64,000 nt of DNA, taken from assembly GCA_902776365.1 (NCBI GenBank), contig CACYPU010000002.1, positions 62,001 through 126,000 of the forward strand. The letters run 5' to 3'. Source of the stretch: an uncultured Bacteroidota bacterium. Its GTDB lineage: Bacteria; Bacteroidota; Bacteroidia; Bacteroidales; P3. Below, piece by piece: positions 1 to 7,563 of the stretch; within the stretch, counting starts at the first letter, position 1; each line of letters opens with the position of its first letter. A model generated the notes under the pieces. That model saw only the letters and a program-made list of their open reading frames with translations, made no database searches and had not been told where the DNA came from. The translations under genes and the position numbers were made by a program.

Positions 1-74
1 TTTTTTGCCATTCGCTTTTTTATTCGTATTTTTGCAAATCAAATAAGGTATAGAAGCAAGGCTGTAGGAGTAAA

Positions 75-96
75 GAAAAAGCCCCTTCGTAGGGGC
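75..96 (-). terminator. Intrinsic terminator of tRNA-Val
   Basis: Read on the minus strand, a 7-bp GC-rich stem (GCCCCTA/GAAGGGGC-type, 81-96) is followed directly by a T run (75-80). It lies a few bases downstream of the encoded CCA of tRNA-Val. Confidence 0.8.
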
Positions 97-100
97 TGAA

Positions 101-178
101 TGGTGGTCTGTGGGAGATTCGAACTCTCGACCTCTTCCGTGTGAAGGAAGCGCTCTGAACCAACTGAGCTAACAGACC
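101..178 (-). tRNA. tRNA-Val (anticodon CAC)
   Basis: Minus-strand cloverleaf with a 7-bp acceptor stem (GGTCTGT/ACAGACC), the D-loop signature TAGCTCAGTTGGTTCAGAG and the T-loop signature GTTCGAATC. The anticodon stem CTTCC/GGAAG closes a 7-nt loop TTCACAC, so the anticodon is CAC (reads GUG). The terminal CCA is encoded (101-103). Confidence 0.95.
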
Positions 179-200
179 GATTAGCTGTCGAAAGCGGGTG

Positions 201-231
201 CAAAAGTACAAACATTTTTGAAACTGACAAA
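201..231 (-). promoter_or_regulatory. Bacteroidetes promoter of tRNA-Val
   Basis: On the minus strand, -33 TTTG (228-231) and -7 TACTTTTG (201-208) are separated by 19 nt. The block around them is almost identical to the promoters of the tRNA-Gln and tRNA-Phe genes in this window. Confidence 0.85.
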
Positions 232-244
232 ATAATTTTATCTC

Positions 245-976
245 ATGGGTAAGAAAAAACACTGGCTGCTACATTCGCAAATCAGCGGAACCGTCTGGTT
301 TGCAGTGGTGTTGATTGCCGTTCTTGCGCTGGTATTTTTTTTCTTCCCTCAGCATCGCGGCACCTCTGAACAAGGTTCAAAAGAACAAAAAAATATTGTC
401 GAATTACAGAAAAAAGAGGATTCCGTCTATCAGTCGCGACGGCAAAACAGTCCCTCCCGTGAGCGCCACTTGAGCCACCGCCAATATTCTTTTCAAAACC
501 GTGAGTGTCGTCAGGATTCGCCACGCATTCTTTCCGATGACTTTTACACCACTGCGCCGTCGGTGCCAACACGCCAGCCACTCTCCGTGGAACTCAACGG
601 TGCCGACAGCACCACGCTGCAGCTGCTTCATGGCATCGGCCCCGCTTATGCCCGCCGCATCGTCCGCTACCGTGAACGGCTGGGCGGCTTCGTCTCCACC
701 GACCAACTCCTCGAAGTCTATGGCTTCACACCCGAACTCCTCGATCACATCCGTCCACACCTGACGCTTGACACAGGCAATCTGCGCAAAATCAATGTCA
801 ACACGCTGACGCTTAAGCAACTGATAAAGCACCCCTACATGGATTACTATTTTGCCCGCGATTTGGTGAATCTCCGCTCACGCGGTGTCACCTTCTCCTC
901 GCCCGACGACCTCCGGGCCGTTCCCTCCTGTTCCGACACCCTCCTCATGCGCCTGCTTCCATACCTGGAGTTCTAA
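245..976 (+). CDS. ComEA-like helix-hairpin-helix protein, membrane-anchored
   Basis: 243-aa protein with one N-terminal transmembrane segment (about residues 16-34), a charged low-complexity linker (40-110) and two helix-hairpin-helix units. The first (about 115-171) carries the ComEA-type core LNGADSTTLQLLHGIG followed by a helix rich in Arg; the second (about 183-240) begins INVNT and is more diverged. This family binds DNA non-specifically and in competent bacteria acts in DNA uptake at the cell surface. Here no other competence gene lies next to it, although a TfoX-N gene is found at 28169, so the role is inferred only. The ATG at 245 gives the whole membrane anchor. The gene is monocistronic, flanked by two minus-strand tRNAs and closed by a hairpin it shares with tRNA-Gln. 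Confidence 0.8.
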   Translation: MGKKKHWLLHSQISGTVWFAVVLIAVLALVFFFFPQHRGTSEQGSKEQKNIVELQKKEDSVYQSRRQNSPSRERHLSHRQYSFQNRECRQDSPRILSDDFYTTAPSVPTRQPLSVELNGADSTTLQLLHGIGPAYARRIVRYRERLGGFVSTDQLLEVYGFTPELLDHIRPHLTLDTGNLRKINVNTLTLKQLIKHPYMDYYFARDLVNLRSRGVTFSSPDDLRAVPSCSDTLLMRLLPYLEF

Positions 977-1005
977 AAAAAACAGACAACCATTGGGGTT
1001 GTCTG
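974..1005 (-). terminator. Terminator of tRNA-Gln, shared with the convergent HhH gene
   Basis: A perfect 9-bp stem CAGACAACC/GGTTGTCTG (983-991 and 997-1005) with a run of eight A on the plus side (974-982), which is a T run on the minus strand. It ends tRNA-Gln and could weakly stop the plus-strand gene ending at 976. Confidence 0.8.
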
Positions 1006-1010
1006 CTTTG

Positions 1011-1081
1011 TTGTCCTACCTGGATTCGAACCAAGACAAGCTGATCCAGAGTCAGATGTGCTACCGTTACACCATAGGACA
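1011..1081 (-). tRNA. tRNA-Gln (anticodon CTG)
   Basis: Minus-strand tRNA of 71 nt with acceptor stem TGTCCTA/TAGGACA, T-arm with GGTTCGAATCC and an anticodon loop CTCTGGA giving CTG (reads CAG). One pair of the anticodon stem is mismatched when 5 bp are forced (T opposite C). CCA is not encoded. Confidence 0.88.
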
Positions 1082-1145
1082 ATTTAAATTGAAAATTGAG
1101 AATTTCTGTCTCAAAATCCAGCTTTCCTATCTCTGAAAGCGGGTG

Positions 1146-1176
1146 CAAAAGTACAACCTTTTTTCAAACTGGCAAA
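1146..1176 (-). promoter_or_regulatory. Bacteroidetes promoter of tRNA-Gln
   Basis: Minus-strand -33 TTTG (1173-1176), 19-nt spacer, -7 TACTTTTG (1146-1153), followed by GCACCCGCTTTC exactly as at tRNA-Val. Confidence 0.85.
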
Positions 1177-1186
1177 AATTTTTTTT

Positions 1187-1221
1187 AATTAAGAATTAAG
1201 AATTAAGAATTAAGAATTAGT
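1187..1221 (+). repeat. Heptamer array AATTAAG x4-5
   Basis: Four perfect tandem copies of the 7-mer AATTAAG plus a fifth diverged copy, directly upstream of the tRNA-Gln promoter and 110 bp before rfbB. The rest of 1222-1330 is AT-rich. I see no clear TAnnTTTG box for rfbB there. Confidence 0.9.
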
Positions 1222-1330
1222 ATTCAGTTACTTCCAATTCGTGATTTTTTTTTCTTTTTTGCATTTGGGATGCAATATTTTTTGTTTTTGCGCGTTATCA
1301 GTTTATTATTTCGGAAAAAATTTTAGCACT

Positions 1331-2461
1331 ATGAATATCATCATCACCGGCGGTGCCGGATTCATCGGAAGCCATGTGGTACGGCTGTTTGTCAACAAGT
1401 ACCCGCAGTATAAGATTATCAACCTCGACAAGCTGACCTACGCTGGCAACCTCGCCAACCTCAAGGATATCGAGGACAAGCCCAACTACAAGTTCGTGCG
1501 CATGGACATCTGCGACTTCGACGGCGTCTATAAGCTGATGCAGGACGAGAAGGTTGACGGCATCATCCACCTCGCCGCCGAGAGCCACGTGGATCGCTCC
1601 ATCAAGGACCCCTTCACCTTCGCACAAACCAACGTGATGGGCACCCTGAGTCTCCTGCAGGCCGCCAAGCTCTATTGGGAGAGCCTCCCCGAGAAATACG
1701 AGGGCAAGCGCTTCTACCACATCTCCACTGACGAGGTCTACGGCGCTCTGGAGATGACCCGTCCCGAGGGCATCAAGCCTCCCTTCACCACCAAGGCCTC
1801 CAGTGGTGAGCATCATTTGGCCTATGGCGAAAAGTTCTTCACCGAAGACCTGAAGTACCAGCCCCACAGCCCCTACAGCGCCGCCAAGGCCTCGAGCGAC
1901 CACTTTGTCCGCGCCTTCCACGATACCTACGGCCTCCCCACCATCGTCACCAACTGCTCCAACAACTACGGCCCCTATCAGTTCCCCGAGAAGTTGATAC
2001 CCCTATTCATTAATAATATACGTCATCGCAAACCGCTGCCCGTCTACGGCAAGGGCGAGAACGTACGCGACTGGCTCTATGTCGAAGACCACGCCCGCGC
2101 CATCGACCTCATCTTCCACAAGGGCAAGATTGCCGAGACCTACAACATCGGCGGCTTCAACGAGTGGAAGAACATCGACATCATCAAGGTGGTCATCAAC
2201 ACCGTCGACCGCCTGCTGGGTCGTCCCGAGGGTGCCGATATGGACCTCATTACCTATGTCACCGACCGCGCCGGCCACGATATGCGCTACGCCATCGACA
2301 GCTCGAAGCTCCAGCGCGAACTCGGCTGGGAGCCTAGCCTCCAGTTCGAGGAGGGCATCGAGAAGACCGTCCGCTGGTACCTCGACAACCAGGAGTGGAT
2401 GGATAACGTCACCTCGGGCGACTACATGAAATATTACGAAGATATGTACGCCAACCGGTAA
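1331..2461 (+). CDS. rfbB: dTDP-glucose 4,6-dehydratase
   Basis: 376-aa extended SDR enzyme that converts dTDP-glucose to dTDP-4-keto-6-deoxyglucose, the committed step towards dTDP-rhamnose and other deoxysugars of O-antigen or surface glycans. The NAD-binding glycine motif TGGAGFIGS is at residues 6-14, the catalytic Thr-Asp-Glu triplet (STDEVYG) near 133-135 and the YxxxK pair (YSAAK) at about 182-186. The reading frame is open upstream to 1241, but the conserved protein begins at the ATG at 1331; the upstream 30 codons encode a Phe-rich stretch with no family similarity. No rmlA, rmlC or rmlD gene is adjacent, so the gene stands alone. A strong hairpin terminator follows within 40 bp. Confidence 0.95.
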   Translation: MNIIITGGAGFIGSHVVRLFVNKYPQYKIINLDKLTYAGNLANLKDIEDKPNYKFVRMDICDFDGVYKLMQDEKVDGIIHLAAESHVDRSIKDPFTFAQTNVMGTLSLLQAAKLYWESLPEKYEGKRFYHISTDEVYGALEMTRPEGIKPPFTTKASSGEHHLAYGEKFFTEDLKYQPHSPYSAAKASSDHFVRAFHDTYGLPTIVTNCSNNYGPYQFPEKLIPLFINNIRHRKPLPVYGKGENVRDWLYVEDHARAIDLIFHKGKIAETYNIGGFNEWKNIDIIKVVINTVDRLLGRPEGADMDLITYVTDRAGHDMRYAIDSSKLQRELGWEPSLQFEEGIEKTVRWYLDNQEWMDNVTSGDYMKYYEDMYANR

Positions 2462-2500
2462 TGGTTAACGGTTAACGATTTATTAATCAAAGTTTTATAC

Positions 2501-2532
2501 GACGCCGTCGGGATACCGACGGCGTCGTTTTT
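2501..2532 (+). terminator. Intrinsic terminator of rfbB
   Basis: Perfect 11-bp stem GACGCCGTCGG/CCGACGGCGTC with a GATA loop (2501-2526) and a run of five T (2528-2532). The 2533-2773 gap also holds an 11-bp-period palindrome and AT-rich sequence before the next gene. Confidence 0.92.
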
Positions 2533-2576
2533 ATGTATTACGTAAGTGGCACATCCTTAATGTTTTATTGCTCATT

Positions 2577-2648
2577 TCTTTGTTACTTCTTTGTTATTTC
2601 TTTGTTATTTCTTTGTTCATTAACAAAGAAATGCTAAAGAAGTAACAA
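2577..2648. repeat. 11-bp-period palindrome P1
   Basis: TTGT occurs at 2580, 2591, 2602 and 2613 (exactly every 11 bp, unit TTGTTATTTCT). The mirror ACAA occurs at 2623 and 2645, which is in phase; the position in between (2634) has degenerated. The element lies about 45 bp past the rfbB terminator. Confidence 0.85.
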
Positions 2649-2773
2649 ACATAAACCGAAGAAATAATTAAGACGATGTGGCTTTGAAAAATTTTTTTTC
2701 AATTTTATACAATAAATAGAAATAAACCTCGTTTCTTAACTAGAAAAATAATTACAAAATAGTATATATAATT

Positions 2774-3127
2774 ATGAATAAGGAACTGACAAAGGCCGAA
2801 GAACAGGTGATGCAAGCCTTATGGAAGATTGAGAAAGGGTTTGCCAATGAGATTGTTGCGGCGGTGGAGAGCGATGCCGCTTACAATACGGTGCTCACCG
2901 TAGTGCGTGTGCTGGAGCAGAAGGGCTTCGTGGCGCACGAGACCTTCAACCGCTCGAACCGCTACTATCCGCTCGTCTCGCGCGAGGAATACATGAAGCA
3001 GATGCTGGGAGGCATCGCGCACCGCTGGTTCGGCTCGTCGCCGAGGGCGCTGGTGTCGTTTCTCGTTGATAAAAAAGAAGTTAGCCTCGAGGACCTCGAG
3101 ACAATCACTAAAGAATTGGAGTTATGA
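2774..3127 (+). CDS. BlaI/MecI/CopY-type transcriptional repressor
   Basis: 117-aa winged-helix protein of the BlaI family: LTKAEEQVMQALW at residues 5-17 opens the DNA-binding domain, and YNTVLTVVRVLEQKGFV (about 37-53) is the recognition-helix region. In the classical systems BlaI dimers repress the regulon until the membrane protease BlaR1 is activated and the repressor is cleaved. That fits here, because the next gene is a BlaR1-like M56 protease whose ATG overlaps this stop codon (ATGA, 3124-3127). No beta-lactamase gene is present, so the inducing signal and regulon are unknown. The adjacent LRR lipoprotein may be a co-regulated target (inference). Confidence 0.88.
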   Translation: MNKELTKAEEQVMQALWKIEKGFANEIVAAVESDAAYNTVLTVVRVLEQKGFVAHETFNRSNRYYPLVSREEYMKQMLGGIAHRWFGSSPRALVSFLVDKKEVSLEDLETITKELEL

Positions 3128-4407
3128 TACGCTGGATGATTTTTTCTACCTTGGCAGCAGGTCTTCTTTATGGTCTGTATTGTCTCGCGCTTCGGCGTGA
3201 CCGCTGGCTGCAGTTGAATCTCTGGTATTTGCTGCTGGCTCTCCCGTTCAGTATACTGGTTCCGCGCCTGCCGATGCCCGACTTTTTTGCCTCGGCATCG
3301 TTGCCTGTTGCTCCGGCGGAGGAGTTTGTGGTGACGCTGGATGGAATCGATGTCTCGGCCTCGTCGGCGCCGCAAGCACTTAGGTTGACGGATGTGTTTC
3401 CCGAGGCCTACCTCATCGGCCTTGCAGTATGTCTCGCCTGGCTTGTGTTCCAGATGGTGGCCCAGGCGGTGGCTGTCGTCAGGCTCCGACGGAAGCATGC
3501 TGTCTATGGGGCGGGCGATGGATTCGACATTCCTCGCCATTCCTCGCTCATCCTCACGGACGACGACACCGCGCCCTATTCCTTCTTCAACCAGATAGTG
3601 GTGGGCACACGTGGCCTCAGCGACGAGGAGCTGCGCTGCATCCTCGCCCATGAGTCGCATCATGTGAAGCAAGGTCATTCGTTCGACCTCCTCTTCGCTC
3701 GACTGCTGTGCTGCATGGCGTGGTTCAACCCCTTCGCGTGGCTGATGCTGAGGGAGCTGCGTGCTGTCCAGGAGTTTCAGGCCGATGCTGCCTCGCTCGG
3801 CGCCTGCGGCCGCGAAGACTATCTGCACCTGCTCTACAGGCAGGTCACCGGTACTGGATATGGCCATATCACCAATAATTTCCAAAGTATTAACATCAAA
3901 AAACGTATTGTTATGATGAACAAAACGAAATCGCGCTTCGGCGCATGGAAAGTGCTGGCGGCGTTGCCCGTAGCGGCGCTGCTGATGATGGTGGGATGCA
4001 AGCCTGCCACCGAAAAGGCTGTCGACCAGGAGGAAATCCCCTTCGGATACTCCGGTGAAGACAAGTCTGCACCTATGGATGCCGACACCGACCAAGTCTT
4101 CCAGGTGGTGGAAGTGGATCCCGAGTTCCCCGGAGGAATGGAGGCTCTCATAAAATACCTCTCCGAGAACATCAAGTATCCCGAGCAGGCCAAGAAGGAT
4201 AAAATCCAGGGCAAAGTGTACATCTCCTTTGTCGTGGAGAAGGACGGCAGCGTTGCCGACGCCAAGGTGCTGCGCGGCATCGGTGGCGGCTGTGACGAGG
4301 AGGCTCTCCGTGTGGTCAACGCTATGCCCAAATGGACTCCCGGCAAGATGCGTGGCGAAGTTGTCCGCGTGAATTTCAACCTGCCGATTACCTTCAAGCT
4401 GCAATGA
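3124..4407 (+). CDS. M56 (BlaR1-like) membrane protease fused to TonB C-terminal domain
   Basis: 427 aa. The N-terminal half is polytopic, with a cytosolic zinc-protease motif HESHH at residues 176-180 and a downstream Glu in VQEFQAD (about 215-221), as in M56 proteases. A further hydrophobic segment near 276-291 precedes a periplasmic tail containing the TonB C-terminal fold: FPGGMEALIKYL near 340, a central KVYISFVVEKDGSV strand pair, then GKMRGEVVRVNFNLPITF at the end. M56-TonB fusions are a known Bacteroidetes arrangement. The role of the TonB part in signalling or energy transfer is not established. The gene is translationally coupled to the BlaI-like gene upstream and to the LRR lipoprotein downstream (ATGA, 4404-4407). 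Confidence 0.88.
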   Translation: MIRWMIFSTLAAGLLYGLYCLALRRDRWLQLNLWYLLLALPFSILVPRLPMPDFFASASLPVAPAEEFVVTLDGIDVSASSAPQALRLTDVFPEAYLIGLAVCLAWLVFQMVAQAVAVVRLRRKHAVYGAGDGFDIPRHSSLILTDDDTAPYSFFNQIVVGTRGLSDEELRCILAHESHHVKQGHSFDLLFARLLCCMAWFNPFAWLMLRELRAVQEFQADAASLGACGREDYLHLLYRQVTGTGYGHITNNFQSINIKKRIVMMNKTKSRFGAWKVLAALPVAALLMMVGCKPATEKAVDQEEIPFGYSGEDKSAPMDADTDQVFQVVEVDPEFPGGMEALIKYLSENIKYPEQAKKDKIQGKVYISFVVEKDGSVADAKVLRGIGGGCDEEALRVVNAMPKWTPGKMRGEVVRVNFNLPITFKLQ

Positions 4408-5108
4408 GGAGGCTCCCTTTCGTTGCCGCTTTCAGTGTCCTGCTGCTGGTCGGCTGCGGTGCTTCGCGGCCGGCCGGTGGCTGGGCGACTTGCGAGTGCG
4501 AGCGGGCGGTGAAGGTGCCGGATGGGACGTTCCGTGCGTGGTTGGTAGAAAAGGGGTATGCCGAGAAGGCTGGGTGGAAACGGCTGAAGGCCACCGAGGA
4601 GGGGTGTAGGTTGAAGGAGTTGGAGTGTTACAGTCAAGGCATCGAAAGTCTTGAGGGGTTAGAGATGTTCCCGCAGCTGGAGCAGCTGACGTGCAGCGAC
4701 AACCCTATCGAGGAGTTGGACCTCAATGCTTTGCCACACCTCGAGAGGCTCTACGCTCTCAATGTTCCGCTGCGACGGCTGGAGATGGACAGCTGCCACC
4801 ACCTGAAGCGTGTGCAGATAAGCTATACGAAGCTCGCTGCCGTCGACCTTGCGCCGTTTCCCGAGTTGGAGCTGCTGCTCTTCATCTTCTCGCCGCTGAC
4901 AGAGATAGACCTCACGCCCTGCAGTAACCTCAGGCAGCTGTATATTCGTGGCACACAGATTCGCGAGGTGGATTTGCGGCCCTGCGTCAAATTATTGGAA
5001 CTCCACGCAATGGACGCTCCGCTGGAAACCGTCATCGTCTCTCCCGAGCAGTACAGCGGCGAGATTAAGGCGTCGGTGGAAGATTCGGTGAGAATTGAGG
5101 TGCGGTAG
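4404..5108 (+). CDS. Leucine-rich-repeat lipoprotein
   Basis: 234 aa starting at ATG 4404, which overlaps the TonB-fusion stop. The signal peptide ends in a lipobox LLVGC, so the mature protein is probably lipidated. Residues about 75-220 form degenerate internalin-type leucine-rich repeats of roughly 20-22 residues (LEQLTCSDNPIEELDLNALP, then similar units ending VDLAPFPELELL, IDLTPCSNLRQL, VDLRPCVKLLEL). LRR lipoproteins of this kind usually mediate protein contacts at the surface; the partner is unknown. The gene is the last of the BlaI/M56 cluster. A 33-bp gap separates it from the HAD gene. Confidence 0.8.
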   Translation: MRRLPFVAAFSVLLLVGCGASRPAGGWATCECERAVKVPDGTFRAWLVEKGYAEKAGWKRLKATEEGCRLKELECYSQGIESLEGLEMFPQLEQLTCSDNPIEELDLNALPHLERLYALNVPLRRLEMDSCHHLKRVQISYTKLAAVDLAPFPELELLLFIFSPLTEIDLTPCSNLRQLYIRGTQIREVDLRPCVKLLELHAMDAPLETVIVSPEQYSGEIKASVEDSVRIEVR

Positions 5109-5141
5109 GCAATAATAATATAGGAATGCCGTTATAGGAAT

Positions 5142-5732
5142 ATGACAAAGAATATCATATTCGATTTCGGCAACGTGCTGGTGCAGTGGCATCCGGAGGT
5201 GGTATACGGCGAGTTTTTCGGCGACGAGGCCAAAGCGTGGTGGTTCCTGCGGCATGTGGTCGATATGGACTTCCGGCAGCGCATCGATGCCGGCGAGAGT
5301 ATGGAGGATTGTATCCGTGAGAAGCAAGCCCAGTATCCTGAATACGAGCAGGCAGTCGAATTGTATCGCTCGAAGTGGCGTGAGATGTTGACGGATGAAG
5401 TGCCGGGCATGAGAGAGGTGATTTCTGAGCTGAGAGCTAGGAACTATGAGATTTTCGGCCTTACCAATTGGAGCATGGAGACGTTTCCTGAGGCGAGAGC
5501 GCATTTCGGCATCCTGCAGATGATAGACCGTTATGTGGTGAGTGGCGCCGAAGGCTTGGTGAAGCCTGACCCTAGGCTGTTCCAGGTGCTGCTCGACCGC
5601 TACGGGCTGAAGGCCGAAGAGTGTACGTTCGTGGACGACAACCCCGACAACGTGGCTGCCGCCAAAGGCATGGGCATGCAGGGAATTCTCTTCATTAACG
5701 CCGAGACATTGCGAAAGGAACTTGCAATATGA
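5142..5732 (+). CDS. HAD-superfamily phosphatase (YihX-like)
   Basis: 196 aa, the usual length for HAD-IA enzymes. The nucleophile motif is FDFGNVLV (residues 7-14), with Gly where many HADs have the second Asp, as in YihX and epoxide-hydrolase-N-like members. Motif II is LTNWS (about 108), the Lys motif GLVKPDP (about 140) and motif IV FVDDNPDN (about 165-172). A sugar-phosphate or small phospho-substrate is expected; the exact one cannot be read from sequence. Its stop overlaps the start of the beta-barrel gene by 4 bp. Confidence 0.88.
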   Translation: MTKNIIFDFGNVLVQWHPEVVYGEFFGDEAKAWWFLRHVVDMDFRQRIDAGESMEDCIREKQAQYPEYEQAVELYRSKWREMLTDEVPGMREVISELRARNYEIFGLTNWSMETFPEARAHFGILQMIDRYVVSGAEGLVKPDPRLFQVLLDRYGLKAEECTFVDDNPDNVAAAKGMGMQGILFINAETLRKELAI

Positions 5733-6355
5733 AAAAGACTCTTTTTTTTGCAGTATTAATTCTCAATTTTCAATTTTTAGTTTTCAATTCTGCTCAGGCT
5801 CAGGGCCGTTTTGATGCTACGGCCTTCGCAGGACTCAACATGAGCCAGATTGACGGCGATGGGGCTGGCAGTTACAACCATCCTGGATTGCGTGCCGGCG
5901 TGGGTACCAGTTTCACGTTGGGCAACGATGTCAAGTCTCCGTGGCGCATGGTGGTGGAGTTAGCCTTCACTAACAAGGGGTCGCATATCGAGGATCTCGA
6001 CCGCAAATTGTCGGCCAGCTATATCGAGTTGCCGGTGATGATTTCGTACAATCTCCTCGACAACAGGATAAGGATTGCCGCCGGCGTGGCTCCTGCCGTA
6101 CTGGTGGGGTCGAAGGTGACCAACTATGGTGCCGAGGATGTTCCCTCGCAGGAGAATTTCACCGCCTTCGACTGGCTCCCGTTGACTTTTAGCTTGCGTT
6201 ATCGTTTTGCCGACCACCTTGGCATCGAGGCGCGCTACCAGAATTCGTTCCTCTGCATCACCAAGGAGAACGGTAGCGGCACTTACCGAATATTCAAGGA
6301 CAACAAGGGGTGCTTCAGTAGGTTGGTGAGTTTTTGTTTGACGTATACCTTCTAG
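5729..6355 (+). CDS. Outer-membrane beta-barrel protein (PorT-like domain)
   Basis: 208 aa. A Sec signal peptide ends SAQAQG, followed by alternating amphipathic strands and a C-terminal aromatic residue (LTYTF), typical of small outer-membrane barrels. It resembles the PorT/OMP_b-brl_2 type; no substrate can be assigned. The hydrophobic core of the signal peptide is partly encoded by a tandem heptamer array (5760-5787), giving the odd sequence LNFQFLVFN. Translationally coupled to the HAD gene upstream. Confidence 0.82.
   Translation: MKKTLFFAVLILNFQFLVFNSAQAQGRFDATAFAGLNMSQIDGDGAGSYNHPGLRAGVGTSFTLGNDVKSPWRMVVELAFTNKGSHIEDLDRKLSASYIELPVMISYNLLDNRIRIAAGVAPAVLVGSKVTNYGAEDVPSQENFTAFDWLPLTFSLRYRFADHLGIEARYQNSFLCITKENGSGTYRIFKDNKGCFSRLVSFCLTYTF
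5760..5787 (+). repeat. Heptamer array TTTTCAA x4 inside a signal-peptide sequence
   Basis: Units TTCTCAA, TTTTCAA, TTTTTAG, TTTTCAA, then TTCTGCT. A near-identical array lies in the signal peptide of the GH78 gene at 33110-33137. Confidence 0.88.
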
Positions 6356-6358
6356 ATT

Positions 6359-6760
6359 ATGGACATCACGGAACGTGCACGAGAAATATTCAGTCGGGAT
6401 CTTTTTGCTACAGAGGCTGCTGGCATCGCTATCGAGTATGTGGGGGAGCATGAGTCGCGCTGCAGCCTGAGGGTGGGGGAGAAGCATTGCAACGCCCGCG
6501 GTGTGGCGATGGGTGGTGTGCTGTATACGCTAGGTGATTTTGCTGCCGCGGTGGCGGCGAATAGGGACACTCTGCAGTGGGTGTCGCTGGATGCCACGAT
6601 ACATTATCTGGTTGTTGTTCCGTTGGGAGCAACGCTGGTGGCGACAGCCAAAGCGCTCAAGCATGGAAACACGACGGCGCTCTATCAGACGGTGATAGAA
6701 AATCCCGACAATGGCAAGCGCGTCGCCATTGTCGAGACTACGATGATAAAAGTTGGTTAG
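6359..6760 (+). CDS. PaaI-type hotdog thioesterase
   Basis: 133 aa with the hotdog-fold pattern of PaaI thioesterases: GVAMGGVLYTLGDFAAAVAA around residues 47-66 (the HGG-D signature appears as MGG..GD), then WVSLDATIHYLVVVPLG and TALYQTVIENPDNGKRVAIV. It probably hydrolyses aryl- or acyl-CoA thioesters. The A of the conventional HGG motif is shifted to M-G-G, so activity is not guaranteed. It is the last plus-strand gene of this block and ends tail to tail with lpxA, overlapping it by 4 bp. Confidence 0.82.
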   Translation: MDITERAREIFSRDLFATEAAGIAIEYVGEHESRCSLRVGEKHCNARGVAMGGVLYTLGDFAAAVAANRDTLQWVSLDATIHYLVVVPLGATLVATAKALKHGNTTALYQTVIENPDNGKRVAIVETTMIKVG

Positions 6761-7545
6761 GCTTTCTTTACCACACTCTTGTATCCGCTCAACAGTCCTG
6801 TTTGGGCGTTGCCGATAAAGGCGAGAATCTGCTTGGCTTCGTCGGTGGTTCCGAATTTTTCTTTCACCTGCTCGATGGCGTCGGTGACGTTGAGACCCTT
6901 GACGAAGATATAGCGGTAGATGTCGCTGATGCGGTTGATGCTTTCCTGGGTGAATCCACGGCGCTGGAGGCCGAGGGTGTTCACGCCGCAGTACTGGATG
7001 GGGTAGCGGGCAGCCTTGATAAAGGGAGGTACGTCCTTGTCGATAAGGGCACCGCCCTGGGTGATGACGTGCGAGCCGATGTGGATGAACTGCAGGCAGG
7101 CGGTCTTGCCACCGAGGATGACGTAGTCGCCCATGATGATATGTCCGGCGAGAGTGGCGTTGTTGGCCAGCACGCAGTTGTCGCCGACGACGCAGTCGTG
7201 GGCCACGTGTACGTAAGCCATGAGGAGGTTGCCGTTGCCGATGACGGTCTTGCCACTGGCAGCGGTGCCGCGGTTGATGGTGCAGCACTCACGGATGGTA
7301 TTGTTGTCGCCAATCTCGACGGTGGTATACTCACCGGCGAATTTGAGGTCTTGGGGCACGGCAGCGATAACGGCGCCGGGGAAGATGCGACAGTTTTTTC
7401 CGATGCGGGCACCGGGGAAAATTGTCACGTTGGGACCTATCCAGGTGCCGTCGCCTATCTCGACATCTTCGCAGATGGTGGTGAAGTTGGAAATCTTAAC
7501 GTTCTGGCCAATTTTGGCGTCGGGATGTAAGTCGTAAAGGGTCAT
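6757..7545 (-). CDS. lpxA: UDP-N-acetylglucosamine acyltransferase (lipid A, first step)
   Basis: 262 aa, standard LpxA length. Hexapeptide left-handed beta-helix repeats run from about residue 8 to 190 (KIGQNVKISNF, GDGTWIGPNVTIFPGARI, GNGNLLMAYVHVAHDCVVGDNCVLAN), with the catalytic-His region AYVHVAHDCVVG and the C-terminal helical part (GLQRRGFTQESINRISDIYRY). It transfers 3-hydroxyacyl from ACP to UDP-GlcNAc in the cytosol. It follows lpxC by 18 bp in the same transcript, as expected for lipid A synthesis. Confidence 0.96.
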   Translation of the reverse strand: MTLYDLHPDAKIGQNVKISNFTTICEDVEIGDGTWIGPNVTIFPGARIGKNCRIFPGAVIAAVPQDLKFAGEYTTVEIGDNNTIRECCTINRGTAASGKTVIGNGNLLMAYVHVAHDCVVGDNCVLANNATLAGHIIMGDYVILGGKTACLQFIHIGSHVITQGGALIDKDVPPFIKAARYPIQYCGVNTLGLQRRGFTQESINRISDIYRYIFVKGLNVTDAIEQVKEKFGTTDEAKQILAFIGNAQTGLLSGYKSVVKKA

Positions 7546-7563
7546 TATAATTGCGTTAATGTG

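Noticed and set aside
1086..1106. AAATTGA-type heptamers just upstream of tRNA-Gln
   Set aside because: Only two clean units plus one diverged; too short to separate from AT-rich chance.
2577..2648. Integron attC, MITE or transposon end
   Set aside because: No transposase, integrase, target duplication or conserved terminal sequence. The four palindromes share spacing and a tetramer core, not sequence.
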